From: Ruegeria spongiae
GTDB lineage: Bacteria > Pseudomonadota > Alphaproteobacteria > Rhodobacterales > Rhodobacteraceae
Direction: 5' to 3'
DNA: 64,000 nt
Assembly: GCF_023502395.1 (NCBI RefSeq)
Contig: NZ_JAMFMB010000025.1
Location: 1-64,000 of the forward strand
Of the stretch, positions 56,028 through 64,000 are shown piece by piece. The notes under the pieces were generated by a model. That model did not search any database and had not been told where the DNA came from. It saw nothing but the letters and a program-made list of their open reading frames with translations. Position 1 is the stretch's first letter. The number at the start of each line of letters is the position of its first letter. The position numbers and the translations under genes are program-made.

Positions 56028-57182
56028 TCAGGCTGCCTTCCAGACGTATCTGTCATGGGCGTTGCGCCAGATGCCGCCCATGCGCTTCAGGCAATCATAG
56101 AGATCGTAGATGTTGTCGAGCTTGCCACCGAGCACTGAAATCACCCGGGAGTCGGGGTGTGAGCGGTGGAACAGGATCGGGCGGCCATCGTCGTGCTCGT
56201 TCTTGATGAGTACCGATTTCACGTCGAAAATCGAACGCTGCCACTGTGCCTCGGCTATGCTGGGCATGTAACGGGCAGCATCGAGAACCATGTGAAGGTA
56301 CCGGCTGTCCTGCGGCAGGCGCGCGCCCACCTGATAGGCGCTTTCCTCGGTGGTCTCGTCGGTCCAGCTCGTATGCGGCGTATACCGCACATGGGTCAGC
56401 GAATAGAGATTCTCCGCCGGATAGGGCATCAGCGAAAAGAACGGCCCGTCCATGACCGTCACAGCGAGCCCGTCAAAGGCTTCGGGTGGTTTGACCAGGG
56501 CGATCTCGGCAAATTCGTGCTTTAGCGGCGCCAGGGGCAGGCCGCTTTGCTTCAGGAGCCCATTGATCTGGGCATAGGTTATATTGAAAACCCACTTTGC
56601 CCGTATCGTGGAACCGTCCGAAAGCTGCGCTTCGGCAACATCGCGCGCTGGATCCTGCCGGATTTCCGTCACCGTCTGCCCAAGCCGGACATCCACATTG
56701 AATTGCCGCAGTCGGCTGGACAGCAGGTCGCGCAGCTGCCGGTAATCGAAGGCAAATTCGCGGCATTCGAACACGGCCTCGACCATGTCGGGCTCAAACA
56801 GCGCGGCCCGCTCGCGGCGCGCCTCGCGGATTGGCGCGCCCATGTCCTGAAACATCCGTAGAAAGCGCTGCCCCGACACCTTCGATCTTCGGCGGGAGAC
56901 GGCATAGAGCATGTCGAAATCGTCGATGATCGCATTGGGAAAATCGGTCACGAAGCGGCGCTGCAGGAATGCCGATTTCGCTGCCGTCACGAAGCTTCTG
57001 GGATAGTGATATCCCGAATGAACCCTGGCCTGATTGACCCGGGACGAGCGCGTAAGAAGTTCGGTTTCGCTTTCGATCAAAACGACATCTTCGCTGATCG
57101 AGCGCAAAAACAGAGCAAGGCAGCACCCATAGAAACCGCCCCCGATCACGACGAAACTGGCGTCGATGTCACGCGCTACCAC
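56028..57182 (-). CDS. FAD-dependent oxidoreductase (DAO type)
   Basis: A 384-residue flavoprotein: VVIGGGFYGCCLALFLRS dinucleotide-binding motif at ~11-28, LIESETELLTRSSRVNQARVHSGYHYPRS as the second FAD contact, and a C-terminal VLGGKLDNIYDLYD closing the cofactor site. Which substrate it oxidises is unknown. Its place between GT2 and GtrA genes, with 7-base and 1-base junctions, suggests a sugar- or lipid-linked sugar substrate (inference). The start is GTG 57182. Confidence 0.85.
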   Translation of the reverse strand: MVARDIDASFVVIGGGFYGCCLALFLRSISEDVVLIESETELLTRSSRVNQARVHSGYHYPRSFVTAAKSAFLQRRFVTDFPNAIIDDFDMLYAVSRRRSKVSGQRFLRMFQDMGAPIREARRERAALFEPDMVEAVFECREFAFDYRQLRDLLSSRLRQFNVDVRLGQTVTEIRQDPARDVAEAQLSDGSTIRAKWVFNITYAQINGLLKQSGLPLAPLKHEFAEIALVKPPEAFDGLAVTVMDGPFFSLMPYPAENLYSLTHVRYTPHTSWTDETTEESAYQVGARLPQDSRYLHMVLDAARYMPSIAEAQWQRSIFDVKSVLIKNEHDDGRPILFHRSHPDSRVISVLGGKLDNIYDLYDCLKRMGGIWRNAHDRYVWKAA

Positions 57183-58255
57183 CGTGCGGCCCCTTTCGCT
57201 TTGCGGTGGGTTTCGAGTTCCGGTTGCTCCGGCAGACTGTCGTAATCATCAGCGTCCTCCGCCAGCGGCGCGTCGATTGGCGTCGCCGCATCGTGCTCGA
57301 TCTCGACATTCAGATCGTGCAGGACCTGGTCGAAGAGATCGACATTATTGATCTCTTCGACCACGGTTGTGTCGATGTCGGGTTCCAGCAGGTCGAGAAG
57401 CTTTTGCAATGCCATGACAATGCCGAGCAGCACAACACCGAGGAAGAAGGCAATGATACTTTGTGCGACCGCAGTCGAGAACCAGCCTGCGGCGATGTTC
57501 TCGAGCGTCAGCAGGATGAAAACGGCATAGATGAGATAGGTTAACCCGAACAGGGCGACGATGAGCGAAATTGCCGCGATCACCGGCAACAGCTTGGGGG
57601 CAATATTGACCAGAAGCCGGTAGATCAGGCCGGCCCGCCGCCCCATCTGCCGAACATCACGCTGCTGAGCGTTTGCAATCGGAATCTGGCGGTAGGGAAA
57701 GCTGGCATTGCGCGGGGGAAACCGCATCGCGAGATCGCGTTCGGGATGATTTTGCACCCGATTGATCCATGCGCGCGGATAGCTCACCGTCAGCGTGTAG
57801 CGCGGGGACACCGAAAATCCGGACATTGCGCCAAGTGTTTTGTAGACCCAGCCACCGCTCGTGCCCTTGCCCGTCGAGCAGGACACTGCCGCCCCGGTTT
57901 CCTGCGCGAGTTCCACGAGTTGCGGTATGTTCACCGCCTCAAGTTCGTCGGGCGCGCTCAGGACCGCTACGTCTCCGATGGATTCACTCGCCGCGATCAC
58001 CCGCTGGCGATAGAAAGAGGTTCCCGAAGCCACTTTGATGACGCGGATGTTCGGCGCCGCCGCGATCACCGCGCCGACGAATTCCTCTGTCGCCACATCG
58101 GCGTCGGTCACGAACACGATTTCCCAGAACCGGTAGTTTTGGCCGAGTTTCTGCGCGGCACTCTGGACCGAGGCAACCGCCTTGGACTGATCGTCAAGGC
58201 CGGCAAAACACAACGATACCAGTATGTCTTCGCGTCGGCGCGGAATGGGACGCAT
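57176..58255 (-). CDS. Family 2 glycosyltransferase-like protein with C-terminal membrane helices
   Basis: A 359-residue protein. The N-terminal ~200 residues resemble a GT-A fold (ILVSLCFAGLDDQSKAV, EIVFVTDADVATEEFV), although the usual DDGSxD is replaced by TDADVA. Two membrane segments (~222-245 and ~262-290) and an acidic soluble tail (~300-359) follow, a topology like dolichyl-phosphate sugar synthases. It leads an operon with the FAD oxidoreductase and GtrA genes. GGGAG lies upstream of ATG 58255. Confidence 0.78.
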   Translation of the reverse strand: MRPIPRRREDILVSLCFAGLDDQSKAVASVQSAAQKLGQNYRFWEIVFVTDADVATEEFVGAVIAAAPNIRVIKVASGTSFYRQRVIAASESIGDVAVLSAPDELEAVNIPQLVELAQETGAAVSCSTGKGTSGGWVYKTLGAMSGFSVSPRYTLTVSYPRAWINRVQNHPERDLAMRFPPRNASFPYRQIPIANAQQRDVRQMGRRAGLIYRLLVNIAPKLLPVIAAISLIVALFGLTYLIYAVFILLTLENIAAGWFSTAVAQSIIAFFLGVVLLGIVMALQKLLDLLEPDIDTTVVEEINNVDLFDQVLHDLNVEIEHDAATPIDAPLAEDADDYDSLPEQPELETHRKAKGAARW

Positions 58256-58544
58256 CGGTCACTCCCTAGACAGGTATATTCCACCGGACAGATAGCGTGC
58301 TCGGAACTCGTACCTGTTATGAAAATCCCTGCCGGGCGACAAGCAATCAATCACTAACGAACCTGCGATACCACGTACCAACTCTACACAAACTTAAACT
58401 CAAAGCGGCGTTACGATCCAAGCCAACTCAGCCTGCTTGCCTGCCTAAAGTATCCGTGCTACCTGAGATTAGTCAACAAAATGCGCGTGATCGGGGGCGG
58501 ATTGGTTATGTTGATGGAACAATATTCTTGATGCGGGCGTTTCT
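58256..58544. promoter_or_regulatory. Divergent promoter region between two sugar cassettes
   Basis: 289 AT-richer bases separate the minus-strand GT2-FAD-GtrA operon from the plus-strand SDR-isomerase-GT2 operon, so both promoters should be here. I see no convincing operator or small gene. Confidence 0.4.
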
Positions 58545-59501
58545 TTGCGTGGATTGATCGGCTACACGGGCTTCGTTGGCCAGAACGTGCTGCGGCATCA
58601 GACTTTTGATGCCTGTTATAACTCCTCCAACATAGATCAGATCGCGGGCCGCCCTTTCGATCTGCTTGTCTGTTCAGCCGCGCCGGCGACAATGTGGCTG
58701 GCCAACCAGGACCCCGACGCGGACCGGGCCAATCTGGAAGCCCTGCTCGACAGGGTGCGGTCGGCCCGGGTCGACAGGCTGGTACTGATCTCGACGATCG
58801 CGGTCTTTCAGGACGCATCTCAGCCCCTAACGGAGACAACCGAAGCCTTCGAGACTGATCTCGCATATGGCAGCAACCGGCGTGCCCTCGAGGTCGAGGC
58901 GATGCGCACGTTCGACGATGTGACTGTGCTGCGGTTGCCAGCCTTGTTCGGTGAGGGCCTGAAGAAGAACTTCATCTTCGATATTCTCAATCCGGTCCCG
59001 TCATTTCTGAAACCGGACGTGTTCGAGGCCGCAATGGCGGCAATGGACGCGCCTGCGGTGGCGCTCCTGGAGCGGGCCTTTGCGCTTGATGATGACATTG
59101 GTATGTGGCGCTTCGATCGCAGCCAATACGGCCGGGGGCGCGACGGCGCGCTGCTTCGGGAAGCCTTCGAGGCCTTCGGAACCACTGCCCTGGCCTTTAC
59201 CAACCCGGCGAGCCGCTTCCAGTTTTACGATCTTGCCAATCTCTGGGCAGATATCGAGCGTGCGCTGCAGGCGGGCATCGACGTCCTGAATGTGGCGACG
59301 CCGCCGATCGCCGCGCGGGAGATTTACCAGACCCTGGCCGGCGAGGACCTGCCGGACAATGCTGCCCCGGTTGTCCTGCAGGACATCCGCAGCAGGCATT
59401 GCGCGGCCTGGGACCGCGACGATGGATACCTCTATGCACGGGACGACATTCTGGGCGCGCTCCGGAGCTTCTGTGTGCGCCAGCGGGCGGGCGCGGCATG
59501 A
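58545..59501 (+). CDS. NAD(P)-dependent SDR/epimerase-like protein
   Basis: A 318-residue extended-SDR-like protein. The Rossmann motif GYTGFVGQNVL starts at residue 6, LVLISTIAVFQD is the usual strand before the catalytic Ser/Thr, and the catalytic Tyr region reads AYGSNRRALE. The Lys of YxxxK is thus Arg, which may mean altered catalysis. The frame is closed by TGA at 58512, so TTG 58545 (or TTG 58554) must start it, without a clear ribosome-binding site. The stop is 13 bases before the next gene. Confidence 0.8.
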   Translation: MRGLIGYTGFVGQNVLRHQTFDACYNSSNIDQIAGRPFDLLVCSAAPATMWLANQDPDADRANLEALLDRVRSARVDRLVLISTIAVFQDASQPLTETTEAFETDLAYGSNRRALEVEAMRTFDDVTVLRLPALFGEGLKKNFIFDILNPVPSFLKPDVFEAAMAAMDAPAVALLERAFALDDDIGMWRFDRSQYGRGRDGALLREAFEAFGTTALAFTNPASRFQFYDLANLWADIERALQAGIDVLNVATPPIAAREIYQTLAGEDLPDNAAPVVLQDIRSRHCAAWDRDDGYLYARDDILGALRSFCVRQRAGAA

Positions 59502-59514
59502 GGATCCTGGGCCG

Positions 59515-60354
59515 ATGATGCGGCTCGGCGTATCGAACCTCGCGTGGACGCCGGAACAGGCGGGCGATGCCTATGCCCTGCTGCAGCGCTTGGGCGTCCG
59601 TGGGCTCGAGATCGCGCCGAGCCTTCTGTTTGCCGATCTTGAAACGCCACTCCACGCGGATGCGGGCCACTGCCAAGCCGCACGCGACGAGGCCGGAACC
59701 CATGGGCTGCAACTCTGCTCGATGCAATCCGCCCTCTTCGGGCTGAGCGATGCCCGGTTGTTCGAAAGCCCCGGGGAACGGGCCAACTTCGTGCGGGGCA
59801 TGGAAGAGGCGATCGGGCTGGCCGGGCGGCTTGGCATCCCGACCGTCGTGCTGGGGTCCCCCAAGAACCGGATCATGCCCGGGACCATGTCCCCCGAAGA
59901 GGCTGAGCAGATCTGGCGCGAGGCATTCACGTGCCTGGCCGCAGCCGCTGAGACGGCCGGAACACGCATCGCGCTCGAGCCCAATCCCGATGCCTATGGC
60001 ACGAATTTCTGCACCAGGCTGGATGAGACGCTGTCAGTTGCCGAGCGGGTCGGGCATCCGGCCTTCGGCGTCAATCTTGATCTTGGCGCGCTGCTTCTGA
60101 ATGACGAGCTGTCGGGCCTCCGCGGTGTCCTGGACGGTCGTATCACGCGGGTGTTTCATGCCCATGTAAGCACCCCCTATCTGAAACCGGTCTCGCCGGA
60201 GGCCGAAAGCATCGGCAGCTTCGTCGAAACGCTTTCAATGCTCGGTTACGAGGGATGGCTCTCGATCGAGATGGTGAATGTATTTTCCGACGTCGCCGCC
60301 GCCATCGCTGAATGCCAGAACGCGCTCGCGCGGTCGGAGGCCGGGGCGGGATGA
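59515..60354 (+). CDS. Sugar phosphate isomerase/epimerase-like TIM-barrel protein
   Basis: A xylose-isomerase-like TIM barrel of 279 residues (MRLGVSNLAWTPEQAG start, IPTVVLGSPKNRI, RIALEPNPDAYGTNF, FGVNLDLGALLLND, WLSIEMVNVF). The ALEPNP Glu and the later Asp, His and Glu match the metal-ligand pattern of the AP-endonuclease-2/IolE-like family. The reaction is unknown. The ATG pair at 59515/59518 fits the family N-terminus. Its stop overlaps the next start as ATGA (60351-60354). Confidence 0.85.
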   Translation: MMRLGVSNLAWTPEQAGDAYALLQRLGVRGLEIAPSLLFADLETPLHADAGHCQAARDEAGTHGLQLCSMQSALFGLSDARLFESPGERANFVRGMEEAIGLAGRLGIPTVVLGSPKNRIMPGTMSPEEAEQIWREAFTCLAAAAETAGTRIALEPNPDAYGTNFCTRLDETLSVAERVGHPAFGVNLDLGALLLNDELSGLRGVLDGRITRVFHAHVSTPYLKPVSPEAESIGSFVETLSMLGYEGWLSIEMVNVFSDVAAAIAECQNALARSEAGAG

Positions 60355-62216
60355 CGGCGATGCAGGGAGATGCTCAGAAGCAGTCAGGGGCGCGTTCGCG
60401 ATCCGTGCCGGACTTCAAAGCCGATGTCCTGTCGGCGAAACAGTCGAAATACTGCGTCGTCGTGCCTGTCATCAATGAAGGCACCCGCATTCAAAAGCAG
60501 CTCGAACGCATGCAGGAAGCGGTCCGCGACGTCGATGTGATCGTGGCCGATGGCGGTTCGGTGGACGGCTCACTCGAGCGCGACTTTTTGCGGCATGCCG
60601 GCGTGCGCGCCAAGCTGACCAAGCTCGGCCCGGGCCGGTTGGGCGCCCAGTTGCGCATGGCGTATAGCTGGGCGCTCGACGAGGGCTACGAGGGCATCAT
60701 CACGATCGATGGCAACGGCAAAGACGGGGTTGGTGCGATCAACGGCTTCCGCGATACGCTCGCCGATGGCGCGGATTTCATCCAGGGATCGCGGTATGCG
60801 AAGGGCGGAGAGGCCGTAAACACGCCGATGGTTCGCTGGTTTGCCGGGCGCTTCCTCTTTGCGCCGGTCCTGTCGGCTGGTGGCGGTCACTGGTATACGG
60901 AGATCACCAACGGTTTCCGGGGATATTCGCGGCGACTTCTGCTCGATGAACGCGTGTCGCCGTTTCGCGACACATTCATGTCCTACAACCTTCTGTTCTA
61001 TCTCTCGGTCCGGGCTCCGCAGTTGGGGTACCGGGTCATGGAGTATCCGGTTCGCCGCGCCTATCCGGACAGCGGCAAGGTTCCGACCAAGATCACCGGC
61101 CGAGGCGCGAAGGTCGCAATCATGGGCGAGCTGGTCCGCTCTGCGCTCGGTGCGTTCCACCCCGCTCCGGTCGGTATTCTTGGCGACCGGTATACGCCGG
61201 TTGCGCCAGCGGTCGCCTGGGGCATGAGCCTGTTGGTGATGGCGGTTTACACCATGCTCGCGCTCGTCGCGATCCTCCATCACGGTGCCCCCTTCGCGGG
61301 CGAGGCGACGCTTGCCAAGATCACGCCCCCGCAGCTTCCGGGTCTGGGGGCGGGGCTTTGCTCGGCAGGGCTCATCGCCCTGAGTCTCGAGCGGTTGCGA
61401 AGCCTTTCCATCGCCCCTGTGGTGCTGGCGCTGATCTTCCTGTCACCACATGTAATCCAGCATTCGATCAGCGTCGAACACGGCGTCTTCGGGATTTTGG
61501 CAATGGCGATAGCGCTTTATGCAGCCTCGGTCGCGATTACCGGCGGGGACCGCACCGGTTTCATCTGGCTTGGCGCCCTCCTCGTGGCGGTGGCCGCCTG
61601 CACGGTCCCGGGCGCCATGATTGCCCTGGCGGTGGGACCGGCTGTCCTGTTCTGGGTGCTGTCCCGGGATCAGGAGCGGCGTGCCGCGCTCTTGCGGCCG
61701 TGTCTTGTATCCGTCGTCGTCGCGATCCTCTTCGCGTTTTTGTGGTATGTTCTGGTGGTCGGGCCGATCCTTGAACAACAGATCGCCGCTTATCCGGATG
61801 CCTATGGCAATCCCGTGCTTTCCAGCATGTGGCCATTCTGGAAACAGCCTGGAAACGGTGTGCTTGGCCTGACGGCCCTTGTCCTGCTGGCCGGCATGTT
61901 TGCCGCACTGCGCTATCAGCCGTTGATTGCCTTTATTCTGCTGCTGCAGGCGGGCCTCTTCGCATTCGATGTGGCCGGTGCATTGCCCGGGCTGATCCCG
62001 GGGCAATTGATCTTTCTCACCCCGATCTCTGCGATACTCTTGGTCGTCGGGGCAGTCTCGCTCACCCGCCTTGCCGCTGCGGGTGCTGCACGGCTTGGGA
62101 TGCCTGTGCCGGAGTTTCGTTTCGGCCCCGTCGGATATGTGGCTTTGGCAAGTATCACGCTGTTGGTGATGGCCATCGTTGCGTATGGCGCCGCGCTGGG
62201 TGTTGAACACCCATAG
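60351..62216 (+). CDS. Family 2 glycosyltransferase with large membrane domain
   Basis: A 621-residue protein. Residues ~30-250 are a GT2 domain (CVVVPVINEGTRIQKQLE, VIVADGGSVDGS, IITIDGNGKDGVGA, FIQGSRYAKGG, EITNGFRGYSRRLL) of the dolichol-phosphate sugar synthase kind. About ten membrane segments follow (~285-620). ATG 60351 overlaps the isomerase stop (ATGA). The in-frame start at 60312 lies inside the isomerase. It probably charges a polyprenyl-phosphate with a sugar and may carry its own membrane-embedded transfer or flipping domain (inference). Confidence 0.87.
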   Translation: MTAMQGDAQKQSGARSRSVPDFKADVLSAKQSKYCVVVPVINEGTRIQKQLERMQEAVRDVDVIVADGGSVDGSLERDFLRHAGVRAKLTKLGPGRLGAQLRMAYSWALDEGYEGIITIDGNGKDGVGAINGFRDTLADGADFIQGSRYAKGGEAVNTPMVRWFAGRFLFAPVLSAGGGHWYTEITNGFRGYSRRLLLDERVSPFRDTFMSYNLLFYLSVRAPQLGYRVMEYPVRRAYPDSGKVPTKITGRGAKVAIMGELVRSALGAFHPAPVGILGDRYTPVAPAVAWGMSLLVMAVYTMLALVAILHHGAPFAGEATLAKITPPQLPGLGAGLCSAGLIALSLERLRSLSIAPVVLALIFLSPHVIQHSISVEHGVFGILAMAIALYAASVAITGGDRTGFIWLGALLVAVAACTVPGAMIALAVGPAVLFWVLSRDQERRAALLRPCLVSVVVAILFAFLWYVLVVGPILEQQIAAYPDAYGNPVLSSMWPFWKQPGNGVLGLTALVLLAGMFAALRYQPLIAFILLLQAGLFAFDVAGALPGLIPGQLIFLTPISAILLVVGAVSLTRLAAAGAARLGMPVPEFRFGPVGYVALASITLLVMAIVAYGAALGVEHP

Positions 62217-62477
62217 CTCAGCCCGTTCATCGCTTATATGCCAATACCGAACCCAGCTTGGGATCAGATGGCCTGCCGGTAAACTGTGCCGGAGCCGATA
62301 GACGAACGCCTTTCTCGGAGCGCTGGCAAACAAGACCGGCCGCAACGATGCCCGGGGCTTCGATGAAGGAGGTCTTTGCACTTGCAGTCTTTTTGGCGAG
62401 TGCAATTTGCAAAACCCACCCAAATCTGTAACAATTTTATGAATGTTTTGTGTCAGTTTATTCATGAGGTGACGTCA

Positions 62478-63713
62478 ATGGTGCCATTCGAGTTGCCGTC
62501 ATCGCGATTTGCCATGGGCAGACTTTCGGTCGAATTTTATTTCATAGCGTCAGGGTGCGCGGTTCTCGTTCTGATGGCCTACCTGCTTGAATACCAGGCA
62601 GTTTCCAATGGATTTCATTCGGTCCCGAAGATTCTCCAGGAATTCAATCTTGGGCAAGAGAACAATCTGGCGGCGTGGTTCTCGGGTGCGCTCCTTGCGG
62701 TCATCGCGCTTCACGCGATGGACGGTCACACCCTGTTCCGGTCGGTTGCACCACGCGTCGCCCGGGCGTGGGTCCTGATCGCGAGCGTGCTGCTCTTTCT
62801 GAGCGCAGATGAGATCGGTTCACTGCACGAGAGGCTCTCAGGCATCGGCAGGTCGATGGGAGTCGGGTCCTGGGGCCTTCTGCTCCCGCTTGGCGCGGTT
62901 CTCGCCATTGTGCTGCTTTGGGCCATGGCGACGCTCTGGCGGGCAGGCGGTGCGCAGCGCAAGCAGGCGCTGATCCTGATGGCGGGTTTCGCGCTGCTGG
63001 GCTCGGTCGCCGTACAGGAATTCCTTGAACACGCGTTGACCTGGGATAGCGCCCATGCAAGCGCCGCGCGGATTGCAATCGAGGAGGGCAGCGAACTGCT
63101 TGGCATGCTTATACTTTTGGGTGTCGCCATCAGTAACTCGGCCGGGCTTTTCGCCGATCGATACGGCCACCACGGTACGCTTTTCGAGGTGCTTGTGGAG
63201 CGCCGTCGCGGTTTGCTGATCACATTGATCGTAGCGGCGCCGGCAATATCTTACTTGACTGCCGGTCTTCAGGACCCGGGGCGCGGGCGGCCTGCGGATT
63301 GGCTGGCCTCAATGGCGTTTCTTTCAGCAGCAGCGGTCGCCGCGGGTCCTTGGCTGCAGGACCGGAACGGCAATGCAGCCCTCGTGACAGTCAGTCTGCT
63401 GCTTGCGCTCTCTTGTGCCTGCATCGCCATATCTCCCGACGGGATCATCGAAACCGCGATCATGACTACAACCCGCAGAGCGGTGCTTCTTGTCGTGCTG
63501 ATTGTGATACTTTTGGCAGCCAGTTACTGGTCGGGACATTGGAAAATATCACCTGTGAGGCTGATAATTCTTGCCGGGGTGTGCGGTGCTCTGCTGGCGC
63601 TGTCGGAAAGCCGTGTCATCGCGTTCCTTCTGACCATTGCGCTTGGCGCGGTGATCTACCTTGAAATGTCGCTGGCACAGGAAACGGAACCGCGCCTCGA
63701 CAGGGAAGTGTGA
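62478..63713 (+). CDS. Polytopic membrane protein of unknown function
   Basis: A 411-residue protein from ATG 62478, with GAGGT at 62465-62469 upstream; the longer frame from 62376 is not supported. It has about ten hydrophobic segments and His/Glu-rich positions within helices (SADEIGSLHERL, VQEFLEHALTW, IEEGSELLGML), which could bind a metal. I cannot assign a family. It follows the GT2 gene by 261 bases on the same strand and may belong to the same surface-glycan function. Confidence 0.7.
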   Translation: MVPFELPSSRFAMGRLSVEFYFIASGCAVLVLMAYLLEYQAVSNGFHSVPKILQEFNLGQENNLAAWFSGALLAVIALHAMDGHTLFRSVAPRVARAWVLIASVLLFLSADEIGSLHERLSGIGRSMGVGSWGLLLPLGAVLAIVLLWAMATLWRAGGAQRKQALILMAGFALLGSVAVQEFLEHALTWDSAHASAARIAIEEGSELLGMLILLGVAISNSAGLFADRYGHHGTLFEVLVERRRGLLITLIVAAPAISYLTAGLQDPGRGRPADWLASMAFLSAAAVAAGPWLQDRNGNAALVTVSLLLALSCACIAISPDGIIETAIMTTTRRAVLLVVLIVILLAASYWSGHWKISPVRLIILAGVCGALLALSESRVIAFLLTIALGAVIYLEMSLAQETEPRLDREV

Positions 63714-63956
63714 CACTTCTGCTTTGCTAATATGAGACATTCTAACTTTGCGAGCGATCATTTTGTAATAGAGTTTATGTTAAAATATCGACGCCGCAAT
63801 CAGGCCAACGCTTTTGTCCGAATGTCACATTGCTGCGGATGGTCCTGGCGCTCTTGGTGTATTTCGGATCGCCTCGACAGGACCGGGTGCAAATCAGCGG
63901 GGTCTAGCTTCGGAACATTCGCCCGCCCCCGGCATTTCGGTCGGCGGAGTTTCCCA

Positions 63957-64000
63957 ATGGAAAAGATAGATCTGGCCGGTATGTTCGATCCGGAATGTGA
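63957..64000 (+). CDS. Start of a gene cut by the window edge
   Basis: ATG 63957 opens a frame reading MEKIDLAGMFDPEC up to the last base, with GGAG at 63945-63948 upstream. Too short to identify. The preceding 243 bases (63714-63956) hold no other gene and include an AT-rich stretch at ~63740-63790 that could carry its promoter. Confidence 0.5.
   Translation, partial: MEKIDLAGMFDPEC

Overview
The window looks like part of an extrachromosomal replicon (plasmid or chromid) of an alphaproteobacterium of the Rhodobacterales (Roseobacter group). The reasons are the high G+C content, a replication initiator protein A (RepA-type replicon) divergent from a parA-parB pair, calcium-binding RTX proteins with a PrtD/HlyD type I exporter, an exosortase E/CPBP-protease fusion with a VPEID-CTERM substrate, and a DUF2793 tail protein. 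All of these are typical of that order by family knowledge. No rRNA, tRNA, CRISPR array or intact insertion sequence was seen. Nearly all genes serve the cell surface: nucleotide sugars, capsule or exopolysaccharide export, glycosyl- and sulfotransferases, and secreted proteins. The layout recalls the known RepA-type 'biofilm plasmids' of roseobacters, but with GDP-fucose genes instead of the rhamnose operon (inference).

Region by region. 1-8009: a membrane-bound nucleotide-sugar 4,6-dehydratase, then type I secretion ATPase and adaptor genes joined by an ATGA overlap, then a 726-residue RTX protein. 8437-13059: exosortase E fused to a CPBP protease, its 64-residue VPEID-CTERM substrate, and an SdrD-type adhesin-like protein. 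13678-19069: a cyanophycin-synthetase-like amino-acid ligase, a LuxR-type regulator and a Wzi-like outer-membrane protein. 19208-26889: UDP-glucose dehydrogenase, a CAP-domain RTX protein, UDP-galactopyranose mutase, Gmd, GDP-fucose synthase and ManC. 26979-31632: an RTX beta-propeller gene broken twice at G tracts, joined head-to-head to a 5'-truncated prophage tail gene with two small followers. 31814-41561: two sulfotransferases in AT-richer DNA, a GT4 glycosyltransferase, a HAD protein, KpsT/KpsE/KpsM-type capsule exporter parts and a GT2.

41711-45666 is the replicon core: a candidate parS palindrome, parB, parA, an origin with three 22-bp-spaced iterons and a perfect DnaA box, then repA. 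45791-55391 holds a GSCFA protein, a D-Ala-D-Ala-ligase-like and asparagine-synthetase-like pair, a YbhN-type membrane protein, a hexapeptide acyltransferase, a TylF-type methyltransferase, a large membrane protein and a UDP-glucuronate 4-epimerase-like enzyme. 55634-63713 holds two divergent cassettes (GT2, FAD oxidoreductase, GtrA / SDR, TIM-barrel isomerase, GT2 with membrane domain) and a membrane protein. A further gene begins at the right edge.

How it fits together (inference): ManC-Gmd-Fcl supply GDP-L-fucose, Glf supplies UDP-galactofuranose, Ugd plus the epimerase supply UDP-glucuronate and UDP-galacturonate, and the 4,6-dehydratase supplies an amino- or deoxy-sugar precursor. The glycosyltransferases assemble a glycan, sulfotransferases, acyltransferase and methyltransferase may decorate it, and KpsMTE exports it. 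No KpsD/Wza outer-membrane exporter, KpsC/KpsS, GalE or phosphomannomutase is in the window, so the replicon probably relies on genes elsewhere. RTX proteins, the SdrD-like protein and the exosortase-processed protein would complete the matrix.
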